DNA from: Nocardioides palaemonis
Lineage (GTDB): Bacteria > Actinomycetota > Actinomycetes > Propionibacteriales > Nocardioidaceae
Assembly (NCBI RefSeq): GCF_018275325.1
Contig: NZ_JAGVQR010000001.1
Span: forward strand, 1,550,001-1,614,000
Direction: 5' to 3'
Length of the DNA stretch: 64,000 nucleotides
Under the pieces are notes generated by a model. That model worked only from the letters and a program-made list of their open reading frames with translations, searched no databases and was not told the DNA's origin. The translations under genes were made by a program, and so were the position numbers. This document shows positions 28,660-37,012 of the stretch, piece after piece. Position 1 is the stretch's first letter; each line of letters opens with the position of its first letter.

Positions 28660-30399
28660 ATGAGCATGACACCGGGTGGTCCGGAGTTCCTCGACACCTC
28701 CGGACCGGCTGACGCCGCTCCGGACAACGACAACCGCAAGCGCCTGGTCGTCCTGGGCGCCCTCGGCGCCGGCGCGCTGGTGGTGGCCGGTGGCGCCTGG
28801 GCCGCGACCAGCTTCTTCGCGACCGGCGCGCAGCCGGCCGAGGCGCTGCCCGGCTCGACCATCGCCTACGCCAGCGTCGACCTCGACCCGAGCGGCGGGC
28901 AGAAGATCGAGGCGATCAAGACGCTGCGCAAGTTCCCCGGCTTCACCGACCAGGTCGACCTCAAGAGCGACGAGGACCTGCGCGAGCGGCTGTTCGAGGA
29001 GATCACCTCCTCCGGCGGCTGCGAGGGCCTCAGCTACGCCGACGACGTGAAGCCGTGGCTCGGCTCCCGCGCCGCGATGGCGGCCGTCGAGATCGGTGAG
29101 GACCAGCCCGCGCCCGTCGCCGTCGTGCAGGTGACCGACGCCGGCAAGGCTGAGGAGGGCGTGCAGAAGCTCATCGACACCTGCGGTGGTGGCGAGGGCT
29201 CCGACAGCGACCCGGGGAGCGATGTCGGCGGCTGGGTCGTCGACGGCGACTGGCTCGTGATGGCCGAGACGAAGGAGACCGCCCAGAAGGTCGTCGACGA
29301 CGCCGGCGAGGGCAGCCTCGCCGACGACGACGCGTTCGGGAAGTGGACCGGCGAGGCCGGCGACGACGGCTTCATGCAGTTCTACGTCGCCAAGGGCGCT
29401 GCCCAGTACCTCGGTGACGCCGCCGGGATGGGATCCTCGCTCGGTGGGCCGCTGCTCGGCGACCTGAGCGGGTCCTCGTCCAGCGACATGTCCGGCGGCT
29501 TCGACCAGGAGTGCCTCGACGCGGCCACCACGGCCGAGGAGCTGGACGCCTGCTTCACCGAGTCGTCCGACGACTCCTCCGACACCGGCTCCGAGGAGGT
29601 CCCGCCGGAGCTCCAGCAGATGATCGACGACTTCGACGGCATGGCCGCCACCGTCCGCTTCGACGACGGCTCAGTCGAGGTCGAGTACGCCGTGTCGAAC
29701 TACCAGCCCGACATGACCAAGTACCTCGACTCCGACGAGGGCGTCTCCCTCGTCGACGGCCTCCCGGACGACACCGTCGCCGCACTGGGCTTCTCGCTCG
29801 AGAAGGGCTGGGCGCAGGCGTTCGTCGACTACCTCAAGTCCACGCTGCCCGAGGACTCCTCCTCGATCGACGACGGCATCGCCCAGATGGAGAGCGAGAC
29901 CGGGCTGTCGTTCCCCGAGGACCTCGAGACGCTCCTCGGCGAGGGCGTCACCATCTCCGTCGGCAGCGGCATCGACCCCGACGCGATCGCCAACGGCGGC
30001 CCCGGCGAGCTCCCGGTCGGCATCACCGTCAAGGGCGACGCCGGCGACATCCAGGCGGTCCTCGACAAGATCAAGGCGCAGGTGCCGGCGGAGGCCGCGG
30101 AGTTCATGGAGGTCACCGAGGGCGACGGCTACGCCGTCATCGCCCTGAAGGACGACTACCGCTCCGCCCTGGAGTCCGGCGGCGACCTCGGCGGCAGCGA
30201 CGACTACTCCGACGTCGTCGACGGCGACGCCCAGTCGGTGATGTTCGTCAACTTCGACGCCGACGACAACTGGCTGGCCCGGATGACCGAGGACATGCCC
30301 GAGGTCAGCGAGAACCTCGAGCCGCTGTCGTCGTTCGGCATCAGCAGCTGGATCGACGGTGACGTCGTGCACGGCCAGCTGAAGCTGACCACCGACTGA
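28660..30399 (+). CDS. DUF3352 domain membrane-anchored protein
   Basis: 579 aa. A short N-terminal cytoplasmic part is followed by one membrane helix (about 28-47), then a large extracytoplasmic region that begins EALPGSTIAYASVDLDPSGGQK, the DUF3352 hallmark. It is very acidic, with Ser/Asp-rich stretches near 200-230 and 290-310. Two related halves seem present (repeated GxxSxLxGLPxDxxAAL-like blocks), as is usual in the family. The function is unknown. The ATG follows a GGGGGCAG purine-rich stretch. Confidence 0.85.
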   Translation: MSMTPGGPEFLDTSGPADAAPDNDNRKRLVVLGALGAGALVVAGGAWAATSFFATGAQPAEALPGSTIAYASVDLDPSGGQKIEAIKTLRKFPGFTDQVDLKSDEDLRERLFEEITSSGGCEGLSYADDVKPWLGSRAAMAAVEIGEDQPAPVAVVQVTDAGKAEEGVQKLIDTCGGGEGSDSDPGSDVGGWVVDGDWLVMAETKETAQKVVDDAGEGSLADDDAFGKWTGEAGDDGFMQFYVAKGAAQYLGDAAGMGSSLGGPLLGDLSGSSSSDMSGGFDQECLDAATTAEELDACFTESSDDSSDTGSEEVPPELQQMIDDFDGMAATVRFDDGSVEVEYAVSNYQPDMTKYLDSDEGVSLVDGLPDDTVAALGFSLEKGWAQAFVDYLKSTLPEDSSSIDDGIAQMESETGLSFPEDLETLLGEGVTISVGSGIDPDAIANGGPGELPVGITVKGDAGDIQAVLDKIKAQVPAEAAEFMEVTEGDGYAVIALKDDYRSALESGGDLGGSDDYSDVVDGDAQSVMFVNFDADDNWLARMTEDMPEVSENLEPLSSFGISSWIDGDVVHGQLKLTTD

Positions 30400-30411
30400 C
30401 GTCGCGACGTC

Positions 30412-30900
30412 TCAGCGCCCGATGGTGGCGGTCACCGCTCCGGTGGCCGCCACCACGTCGTCCGGGGCAACCTCGAGGTCGAGGCCGCGCCGGCCCCCGG
30501 AGACGAAGATGGTCGGGTGCTGCAGCGCCGAGGCGTCGAGCACGGTGCGCAGCGCCCGCTTCTGGCCGAACGGCGAGATCCCGCCCGCGACGTAGCCGGT
30601 GCTCCGCTCGGCCGCCGCGACGTCGGCCATCACGGCCTTCGAGCCGCCCAGCGCCCGGGCGAGCGCCTTGAGGTCGAGGTGTCCCGCGACCGGGACGATG
30701 CCCACCACGAGCGAGCCGTCGAGCGAGGCCAGCAGCGTCTTGTACACCCGCGCCGGGTCGAGGCCGAGCGCCTCCGCGGCCTCCGCCCCGTAGGAGGTCG
30801 CGCGGGGGTCGTGGACGTAGGAGTGCACCTCGTACGCGATGCCCGCGGCGGTCAGGGCCACGGTGGCGGGGGTGCCGCCGGGCGGCCGTCGTTTTGTCAC
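30412..30900 (-). CDS. ybaK: Cys-tRNA(Pro)/Cys-tRNA(Cys) deacylase YbaK/EbsC
   Basis: 162 aa. YbaK proteins hydrolyse mischarged Cys-tRNA(Pro). The conserved block GYVAGGISPFGQKRALRTVLD (residues about 110-130) and VYKTLLA with a putative catalytic lysine are present. The start is GTG 30900, immediately after a TAGAAA -10-like box, so the message may be leaderless. It is convergent with the DUF3352 gene, with 12 nt between stops. Confidence 0.93.
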   Translation of the reverse strand: MTKRRPPGGTPATVALTAAGIAYEVHSYVHDPRATSYGAEAAEALGLDPARVYKTLLASLDGSLVVGIVPVAGHLDLKALARALGGSKAVMADVAAAERSTGYVAGGISPFGQKRALRTVLDASALQHPTIFVSGGRRGLDLEVAPDDVVAATGAVTATIGR

Positions 30901-30906
30901 GGCATG

Positions 30907-30912
30907 TTTCTA
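30907..30912 (-). promoter_or_regulatory. -10-like box of ybaK
   Basis: On the minus strand TAGAAA ends 6 nt before GTG 30900. Upstream (30915-31028) is a stretch rich in CTCGACGCGCTCG-type sequence related to dispersed repeats of this genome type, with no gene. Confidence 0.45.
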
Positions 30913-31028
30913 GCAGCCCGTTGGGTGGATCTCGACGCGCTCGTGCGGCTTCGTCCCTCAGCCGCGTCGCTTGCTCGATCTGGCCGCGCCCACGCGCCGC
31001 GCTCGTGCCTCGCGCGCCGCTGCGCGTC

Positions 31029-31694
31029 TCAATTCGGCGACCACGCGGTGCGGGCCACCTGGGTCGCGGGCAGCGACGGGATGACGTTGATGGCGCGGAG
31101 CTCGTCGGTGAGGAGTCGGGTGACCAGCCGCAGCCGCTCGGTGGCGTCGTGCGCCTCGAGCAGCGACTGCCGCTCGGCCATCGGCAGCGGTGCCAGCGCC
31201 GAGAGCGTCCAGGCCAGGTAGTCGGGATCGCGGGGGAGGGTGCCGCTGAAGGGGTCGCCCTGCAGCTCGGTCATCGCCGCCCGGAAGGCGGTGAAGGTGG
31301 CCCGGGCGCGCTCCAGCACGTCCTCGGGCACCTCGACGCGCGGCTCGACGAGCACCGCCGCGACGCCTTGCGGGAACTCCTCGCCGCGCTGCATCTCCTC
31401 GAGCTGGAGCCGGTCGCGCGCGACCGCGACGATGTCGAACGTGCCGTCGTCGTTGCGGTCCACCTCGGTGAGCTGCAGCACGCACCCGACCCGGTAGACC
31501 GACTGCGCGCCGTGGTCGCCCACCTCGTAGCCCTCGCGGATCGCGACGGTGCCGAACACCCGGTCGGCCGGGTCCTCGACGGTCATCAGGTGGCGGACGA
31601 GCATCCGGTAGCGGTCCTCGAACACGTGGAGGGGCACGCTCATGCCCGGGAACACGACGGTGCTCAGCGGGAACATCGGCAGCGTGTCGCTCAC
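31029..31694 (-). CDS. LON substrate-binding domain protein
   Basis: 221 aa. It matches the N-terminal (LAN/PUA-like) domain of Lon protease, beginning LPMFPLSTVVFPGMSVPLHVFEDRYR and including FGTVAIREGYEVGD and a helical C-terminal half. There is no AAA or protease domain, so it is a stand-alone member of unknown role. The start is GTG 31694, 6 nt after a TAGGTT box on the minus strand. It is divergent from hisD. Confidence 0.88.
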   Translation of the reverse strand: MSDTLPMFPLSTVVFPGMSVPLHVFEDRYRMLVRHLMTVEDPADRVFGTVAIREGYEVGDHGAQSVYRVGCVLQLTEVDRNDDGTFDIVAVARDRLQLEEMQRGEEFPQGVAAVLVEPRVEVPEDVLERARATFTAFRAAMTELQGDPFSGTLPRDPDYLAWTLSALAPLPMAERQSLLEAHDATERLRLVTRLLTDELRAINVIPSLPATQVARTAWSPN

Positions 31695-31700
31695 GTCCCC

Positions 31701-31765
31701 AACCTAGCCGCCCGTGTCCACCCCGCACCGCCGACTTCGGGCCGACCCGCCGCGGAACCTAGAAT
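31701..31765. promoter_or_regulatory. Divergent promoters of the LON-domain gene and hisD
   Basis: TAGGTT on the minus strand (31701-31706) lies 6 nt before GTG 31694. TAGAAT on the plus strand (31760-31765) lies 6 nt before ATG 31772. Both fit leaderless transcripts, which leaves no room for a his leader peptide or a T-box. Confidence 0.55.
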
Positions 31766-31771
31766 CGGGGC

Positions 31772-33085
31772 ATGTCCCTGATCCGCCGCATCGACCTGAG
31801 GGGCGCCGACCGGGCGTCCGTCGACTACCGCGCGAGCGTGCCCCGCGCCGAGTTCGACGTCGAGGCCGCGACGCATCAGGTGCAGCCGATCATCGACGCC
31901 GTCCGCACCCGCGGTGTCGAGGCGATCGTGGAGCTGTCGGCGCGCTTCGACGGCGTCGACCGCGACGACATCACGGTCCCGCGCGAGGCGCTCGAGACCG
32001 CCCTGGCCGAGCTCGACCCCGACGTGCGCGCCGCGCTGGAGGAGTCCGTGCGCCGCCTGCGCGCCACCTGCGAGGCCGAGCTCGAGCACGACGTGACGAC
32101 CGAGGTGGCTCCGGGCGCCGTCGTGACCCACCGCAAGGTGCCCATCGACCGCGTCGGCCTCTACGTCCCCGGCGGCCTCGCGCCCCTGGTCAGCAGCGTC
32201 GTGATGAATGTCGTGCCCGCCCAGGTCGCAGGCGTCCGGTCGATCGCGCTGGCCAGCCCGCCGCAGAAGAACCGCGAGGGCCTGCCCGAGCCGACGATCC
32301 TCGCCGCGTGCGCGCTGCTGGGCGTCGACGAGGTCTACGCCGTCGGCGGCGCCCAGGCGATCGCGATGTTCGCCCACGGCGCCGGCCCGTGCCGGCCGGT
32401 CGACCTGGTCACCGGCCCCGGCAACATCTACGTCGCGGCCGCCAAGCGCCTGGTGCGCGGGGTGGTCGGCATCGACTCCGAGGCCGGGACCACCGAGATC
32501 GCGATCCTCGCCGACGACTCCGCGGACCCCGCCTTCGTCGCCGCCGACCTGATCAGCCAGGCCGAGCACGACCCGATGGCCGCCTCGGTGCTGGTGACCG
32601 ACTCCGTCGCCCTGGCCGACGCCGTCGACGTCGAGCTCGACAAGCAGGTCTTCGCGACCCGCCACACCGAGCGGATCAGCACCGCGCTCGGCGGCTCGCA
32701 GTCGGCGATCGTGCTGGTCGACGACGTCGACCAGGGCGTGCAGGTGGTCGACGCCTACGCCGCCGAGCACCTCGAGATCCAGACGCGTGACGCCGCGGCC
32801 GTCGCCGCGCGGATCCGCAACGCCGGCGCGGTCTTCGTCGGACCGTGGGCCCCGGTGTCGCTGGGCGACTACGCCGCCGGCTCCAACCACGTCCTGCCGA
32901 CCGCGGGCTGCGCCTGCCACTCCAGCGGGCTGTCGGTGCGCGCGTTCACCCGGTCGATGCACGTCGTCGACTACTCGCAGGCCGCGCTCGCCGGGGTCGC
33001 CGACCACGTGGTCACCCTCGCCGAGGCCGAGGACCTGCCCGGTCACGGCCAGGCGGTCTCCGTGCGCTTCGAGTCCGGGCGATGA
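31772..33085 (+). CDS. hisD: Histidinol dehydrogenase HisD
   Basis: 437 aa. It catalyses the last two steps of histidine synthesis, L-histidinol to L-histidine with NAD and zinc. Seen: [37 protein letters not shown], the QAEHDPMA stretch with zinc-site residues, AEHLEIQT, and GSNHVLPT. It is the first gene of hisDCBH and probably leaderless. The stop overlaps hisC (ATGA). Confidence 0.97.
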   Translation: MSLIRRIDLRGADRASVDYRASVPRAEFDVEAATHQVQPIIDAVRTRGVEAIVELSARFDGVDRDDITVPREALETALAELDPDVRAALEESVRRLRATCEAELEHDVTTEVAPGAVVTHRKVPIDRVGLYVPGGLAPLVSSVVMNVVPAQVAGVRSIALASPPQKNREGLPEPTILAACALLGVDEVYAVGGAQAIAMFAHGAGPCRPVDLVTGPGNIYVAAAKRLVRGVVGIDSEAGTTEIAILADDSADPAFVAADLISQAEHDPMAASVLVTDSVALADAVDVELDKQVFATRHTERISTALGGSQSAIVLVDDVDQGVQVVDAYAAEHLEIQTRDAAAVAARIRNAGAVFVGPWAPVSLGDYAAGSNHVLPTAGCACHSSGLSVRAFTRSMHVVDYSQAALAGVADHVVTLAEAEDLPGHGQAVSVRFESGR

Positions 33086-34191
33086 GCGCCGCGTTCCCAC
33101 CCCTGCGCGAGGAGCTGCAGGGGATCGAGCCCTACGGTGCGCCCCAGCTCGACCTGCCGGTCCAGCTCAACGTCAACGAGAACCCCTACGGCCCGTCGCC
33201 GGAGGCCGCCGCCGACATCGCGCGCGCCGTCGGCGAGGCCGCGGCGTCGCTCAACCGCTACCCCGACCGCGAGTTCACCGCGCTGCGCGAAGGACTGGCG
33301 GCCTACCTCAACACCTCGGGCGGGTCGGGGATCACCGCCGACATGGTGTGGGCCGCCAACGGCTCCAACGAGGTGATGCTCCAGCTGCTGCAGGCCTTCG
33401 GCGGTCCCGGCCGGTGCGCGCTGTCGTTCGCGCCGACGTACTCGATGTATCCCGAGTACGCCCGGGACGCGGTCACCGAGTGGGTCACCGGCCACCGCGC
33501 CGAGGACTTCTCCCTCGACCTCGACGCCGCGCGGGCGCTGGTCCTCGAGCGGCGGCCCGCGGTCGTCCTGCTGCCCAGCCCCAACAACCCCACCGGCACG
33601 GCGCTGCCGCCCGAGGCCGTCACGATGCTCTGCGAGGCGGCGGCCTCCTACGAGCCCGGCGGCATCGTGGTGGTCGACGAGGCCTACGGCGAGTTCCGCC
33701 GGGCCGGCACCCCGAGCGCACTCGAGCTGCTGCCTGCCCACCGCAACCTCGTGGTCAGCCGCACCATGAGCAAGGCGTTCGCGCTGGCCGGCGCGCGCGT
33801 CGGCTACCTCGCGGCCGACCCGGCGATCTGCGACGCGATCCGCGTCGTACGCCTGCCCTACCACCTCTCGGCCGTGACCCAGGCGACCGCGCTCGCCGCG
33901 CTGCGCCACGCCCCCGAGCTGCTCGGCCGCGTCGAGGAGCTGCGGGCCGAGCGGGACCGGACCGTCGCGTGGCTGCGCGAGCAGGGCCACGACGTCGCGG
34001 ACTCCGACGCCAACTTCGCGCTCTTCGGCCGGTTCGCCGACCGCCACGCGGTCTGGCAGGGGCTGGTCGACCGCGGCGTGCTGATCCGCGAGACCGGCCC
34101 CGACGGCTGGCTGCGGGTGTCGATCGGCACCGCCGAGGAGATGGCAGCATTCAGGACCGCACTGACCGACGTGACCGAGGAGAACGCATGA
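33082..34191 (+). CDS. hisC: Histidinol-phosphate aminotransferase HisC
   Basis: 369 aa, ATG 33082. This fold-type I PLP enzyme converts imidazole-acetol phosphate to histidinol phosphate. [12 protein letters not shown] near the start, [22 protein letters not shown], and [17 protein letters not shown] with the PLP lysine are diagnostic. It is coupled to hisD and hisB by 4-nt overlaps. Confidence 0.96.
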   Translation: MSAAFPPLREELQGIEPYGAPQLDLPVQLNVNENPYGPSPEAAADIARAVGEAAASLNRYPDREFTALREGLAAYLNTSGGSGITADMVWAANGSNEVMLQLLQAFGGPGRCALSFAPTYSMYPEYARDAVTEWVTGHRAEDFSLDLDAARALVLERRPAVVLLPSPNNPTGTALPPEAVTMLCEAAASYEPGGIVVVDEAYGEFRRAGTPSALELLPAHRNLVVSRTMSKAFALAGARVGYLAADPAICDAIRVVRLPYHLSAVTQATALAALRHAPELLGRVEELRAERDRTVAWLREQGHDVADSDANFALFGRFADRHAVWQGLVDRGVLIRETGPDGWLRVSIGTAEEMAAFRTALTDVTEENA

Positions 34192-34796
34192 GCCGCACGG
34201 CGAGGATCGAGCGCACCACCCAGGAGTCGAGCGTCCTGGTCGAGGTGGACCTCGACGGCACCGGCCGTTCCGAGGTGTCGACGGGTGTCGGGTTCTACGA
34301 CCACATGCTCACCGCGTTCGCGCGCCACTCGCTGGTCGACCTCACGGTGCGCACCACCGGCGACGTCCACATCGACGCCCACCATTCGGTCGAGGACACC
34401 GCGATCGTGCTCGGGCAGGCGCTGCGTCAGGCCCTCGGCGACAAGGTGGGCATCCGCCGCTTCGGCGACGCCACCGTGCCGCTCGACGAGGCGCTCGTGC
34501 AGGCCGTCGTCGACGTGTCGGGTCGGCCCTACTGCGTGCACACCGGCGAGCCCGACGGCCAGATCTACGCGCTCATCGGCGGCTCGGGGGTGCCCTACGC
34601 GGGGTCGCTGACCCAGCACGTCTTCGAGTCCATCGCCCACCACGCCCACTTCGGCCTGCACGTGCGGGTGCTCGCCGGCCGCGACCCGCACCACGTCGTC
34701 GAGACGCAGTTCAAGGCGTTCGCCCGGGCGTTGCGTGACGCCGTGGCGATCGACCAGCGCGAGCAGGGCGTGCCGTCGACCAAGGGCACCCTGTGA
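34188..34796 (+). CDS. hisB: Imidazoleglycerol-phosphate dehydratase HisB
   Basis: 202 aa, the monofunctional form without the phosphatase domain of E. coli HisB. The manganese-binding histidine motifs are intact: [38 protein letters not shown] and DPHHVVE. ATG 34188 overlaps hisC; the stop overlaps the hisH GTG. The histidinol-phosphate phosphatase must lie elsewhere. Confidence 0.97.
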   Translation: MSRTARIERTTQESSVLVEVDLDGTGRSEVSTGVGFYDHMLTAFARHSLVDLTVRTTGDVHIDAHHSVEDTAIVLGQALRQALGDKVGIRRFGDATVPLDEALVQAVVDVSGRPYCVHTGEPDGQIYALIGGSGVPYAGSLTQHVFESIAHHAHFGLHVRVLAGRDPHHVVETQFKAFARALRDAVAIDQREQGVPSTKGTL

Positions 34797-35461
34797 CAGC
34801 GCTGGTCGAGGAGGGACGAAGTCCCGTCACGAGACCCCACGTCGTCGTCCTCGACTACGGCTCGGGCAACCTGCGCTCCGCCGTCCGAGCGGTCGAGCGC
34901 GCGGGCGCCGAGGTGACGCTGACCGGTGACTTCGACACCGCGCTCGCCGCCGACGGCCTGCTCGTGCCGGGCGTCGGCGCCTACGCCGCCTGCATGGCGG
35001 GCCTGCGCGCGATCAAGGGTGAGCGGATCATCGGGCGCCGCCTCGCCGGCGGCCGCCCTGTGCTCGGCATCTGCGTGGGCATGCAGATCCTCTTCGCGGG
35101 CGGTGTCGAGCACGACGTGGAGACCGACGGCTGCGACGAGTGGCCGGGCCTGGTGACCCGGCTGCAGGCCGACGTCGTCCCGCACATGGGCTGGAACACC
35201 GTCGAGGCGCCCGCAGGCACCCGGCTGTTCGCCGGGGTCGAGGAGGAGCGGTTCTACTTCGTCCACTCCTACGCCGCCCGCACGTGGGACCTCGTCACCA
35301 ACGACCGCACGGCCGCGCCCCTGGTGACCTGGGCCGAGCACGGCGGTGACCGCTTCGTCGCCGCTGTCGAGAACGGTCCGCTGACCGCGACGCAGTTCCA
35401 CCCCGAGAAGTCGGGCGACGCCGGCGCGGCCCTGCTGCGCAACTGGGTCGGGTCGCTCTAG
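34793..35461 (+). CDS. hisH: Imidazole glycerol phosphate synthase glutaminase subunit HisH
   Basis: 222 aa class I glutaminase that supplies ammonia to HisF. The oxyanion loop and nucleophile are in [11 protein letters not shown], and the catalytic His-Glu is in TQFHPEKSG. The family core begins at [15 protein letters not shown] (residue 15). The first 14 residues ([14 protein letters not shown]) come from GTG 34793, in a GTGA overlap with hisB, and are mostly encoded by a palindromic repeat at 34804-34836. No other start codon exists between the repeat and the core. Confidence 0.95.
   Translation: MTALVEEGRSPVTRPHVVVLDYGSGNLRSAVRAVERAGAEVTLTGDFDTALAADGLLVPGVGAYAACMAGLRAIKGERIIGRRLAGGRPVLGICVGMQILFAGGVEHDVETDGCDEWPGLVTRLQADVVPHMGWNTVEAPAGTRLFAGVEEERFYFVHSYAARTWDLVTNDRTAAPLVTWAEHGGDRFVAAVENGPLTATQFHPEKSGDAGAALLRNWVGSL
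34804..34836. repeat. REP-like palindrome inside the 5' end of hisH
   Basis: GGTCGAGGAGGGAC-GAA-GTCCCGTCACGAGACC: an inner 5-bp stem (GGGAC 34813-34817, GTCCC 34821-34825) lies within outer GGTC/GACC ends. The ends resemble those of the element at 62275-62307. Confidence 0.65.
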
Positions 35462-35641
35462 CGGCGGTGGCTGACGCGCGGCCCGAGCGGACCGTCGGGC
35501 GAGTCGGCGTCGCGCGCTCCCCACGTGTCCCCGCGCAGGCTCCCGCGCTCGTCGCGCTCGGTCAGCGTCCCGCACGGCTCGGGGTCGGCGCGGGATCGAA
35601 CCTCGCCGATCTGGGGGTCGCGGACCTGCACGGCCCGGGGT

Positions 35642-35647
35642 TACCGT
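35642..35647 (+). promoter_or_regulatory. -10-like box of the hemerythrin gene
   Basis: TACCGT ends 6 nt before ATG 35654, the leaderless geometry seen repeatedly here. The stretch 35462-35641 shows no gene. Confidence 0.4.
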
Positions 35648-35653
35648 CCCGGG

Positions 35654-36286
35654 ATGGGGGAGACGCTGAGCATGAACCAGGTGATCCACGCGGCCGTCCG
35701 CCGCGACGTCAGCCGCACCGAGCAGGCGCTGCGGGCCCTGCGGGAGGGGGACGGAGACCGCGCCCGCGAGGTCCGCACCGCCTGGCAGAACCTGGTGCAC
35801 GAGCTCACGCACCACCACGAGGCCGAGGACTCCATCGCGTGGCCCTTCCTCGCCTCCCGCGGCTTCGACAGCCAGCTGCTCGCACAGATGGAGGACGAGC
35901 ACGTCGCCATGAAGCAGGCGCTGGCCGCCTCGTCCGCCGCGATCGACGCCGTGGTCGCGACGCCGACGACCGCCACGGCGCGGGCGGCCGCCGACGAGGT
36001 GGCCGCCGCACGCGAGGTGATCGACGGACACCTCGCCCACGAGGAGGCCGACGTCGAGGGGATCATGGGCGACCTCGAGGACGACCCCGAGTGGAAGAAG
36101 GCGGCGTCCCGGATGCGCCCGGCGTCGATCGTCGACGCGGCCAACGCGCTGGCGTGGATGCAGGACGGGGCGGGGGAGCGGGAGCGGGCCTCGCTGCGGG
36201 CGACGATCCCCGGCCCGGTCGTCACGGTCCTGACGCTGCTGCTCGCGCGGCGCTACCGCCGCGAGGTCGCGCCCGTCTGGCGCTAG
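35654..36286 (+). CDS. Hemerythrin-domain protein
   Basis: 210 aa from ATG 35654 (ATG 35672 is possible). The HHE cation-binding helices are visible: HAAVRRDVSRTEQ, LTHHHEAEDSIAWPFL, MEDEHVAMKQAL and GHLAHEEADVEGIM, which together supply the di-iron His/Glu ligands (about residues 10-145). A C-terminal hydrophobic stretch follows (about 183-200). Such proteins bind O2, NO or iron. The stop TAG overlaps the stop of the opposite gene as CTAG. Confidence 0.88.
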   Translation: MGETLSMNQVIHAAVRRDVSRTEQALRALREGDGDRAREVRTAWQNLVHELTHHHEAEDSIAWPFLASRGFDSQLLAQMEDEHVAMKQALAASSAAIDAVVATPTTATARAAADEVAAAREVIDGHLAHEEADVEGIMGDLEDDPEWKKAASRMRPASIVDAANALAWMQDGAGERERASLRATIPGPVVTVLTLLLARRYRREVAPVWR

Positions 36287-36783
36287 CGTGCGGCGTCGCC
36301 CTCCGCGAGCGCCTTCAGCGTGAGCAGCTGCTTGCGGGCCATCACCAGGTCGCCGAGCGCCAGCGCCGGCGTGACCACCCGGCCGGTGCGTGCCACGACC
36401 TTGAGCAGCAGCCGGCAGGTGTCGCCCTCCGCCACCACGGCGTACGACATGTGCGCCCCCATGATCCGCGCGGTCAGCTCGCGACCGGGCTCGACGGCGA
36501 CGACCCGGCCCTGGTCGCGACCGAGGGCCCGGGTGAACGGGTCACCGACCTCGGGCTCCGGCAGCTCGCGCAGGCCGCGCGGCGAGCGCCGCCCGAGGTT
36601 GTCGACGAGGTCGTAGGAGTACGGCGCGAGCCGCACCATCCGCATCCGCGCCCACACCGTCGGCGCGTCGGCGGACACGGTGACGCCCCGCCACGCCTGC
36701 AACGTCGGCGCGGGCTCGAAGGCGTCGCAGCCGTAGGTCCGCGCGACCTCCGCCTCCGTCACGCCCCACCGGTCCCCGATCAC
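36283..36783 (-). CDS. SRPBCC family protein
   Basis: 166 aa from GTG 36783, placed 7 nt after a TAGCGT box on the minus strand. It begins VIGDRWGVTEAEVARTYGCD and has TLQAWRGVTVSADAPTVWARM, typical of START-like (SRPBCC) proteins that bind hydrophobic ligands in a helix-grip cavity. Longer upstream reading of this frame would run through a palindromic array and is unlikely to be coding. The ligand is unknown. It is convergent with the hemerythrin gene, sharing the palindromic CTAG. Confidence 0.78.
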   Translation of the reverse strand: MIGDRWGVTEAEVARTYGCDAFEPAPTLQAWRGVTVSADAPTVWARMRMVRLAPYSYDLVDNLGRRSPRGLRELPEPEVGDPFTRALGRDQGRVVAVEPGRELTARIMGAHMSYAVVAEGDTCRLLLKVVARTGRVVTPALALGDLVMARKQLLTLKALAEGDAAR

Positions 36784-36790
36784 GACCCCG

Positions 36791-36796
36791 ACGCTA
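36791..36796 (-). promoter_or_regulatory. -10-like box of the SRPBCC gene
   Basis: Minus-strand TAGCGT ends 7 nt before GTG 36783. It borders the palindromic array at 36805-36923. Confidence 0.4.
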
Positions 36797-36804
36797 GCGC
36801 GGCC

Positions 36805-36923
36805 GAGGGTGGCGGCAGACGACAGACGTCCGTCGAGGGTGGCGGCACACGGCATCCGATCTGCCGCCATCATTGTCGTGTGCCGCCACAGTGGCGCGGC
36901 AGGTGTCGTGTGCCGCCACCCTC
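36805..36923. repeat. 119-bp dyad array of four 16-bp boxes
   Basis: Box GTGGCGGCA(C/G)ACG(A/G)CA occurs forward at 36809-36824 and 36839-36854 and inverted at 36874-36889 and 36904-36919. Spacing is exactly 30 bp within each pair, and the whole is symmetric about 36864. The outermost 13 bp (36805-36817 and 36911-36923) are perfect inverted copies. It lies between two divergent genes and may be an operator array or a nested REP element. Confidence 0.85.
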
Positions 36924-37012
36924 CCCAGACGAGGGGATTGCCGGTGGTCGGCCGCGGGTCTACGTTCGGCTCACGGTCCGCGGCAGCGTCGCCGCGCCGG
37001 GAGGGAGTCGTC

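Noticed and set aside
31695-31771. Attenuator or T-box in front of the his operon
   Set aside because: The predicted transcript starts on the hisD start codon and only 77 nt separate the divergent genes; no leader peptide or antiterminator fold is seen.
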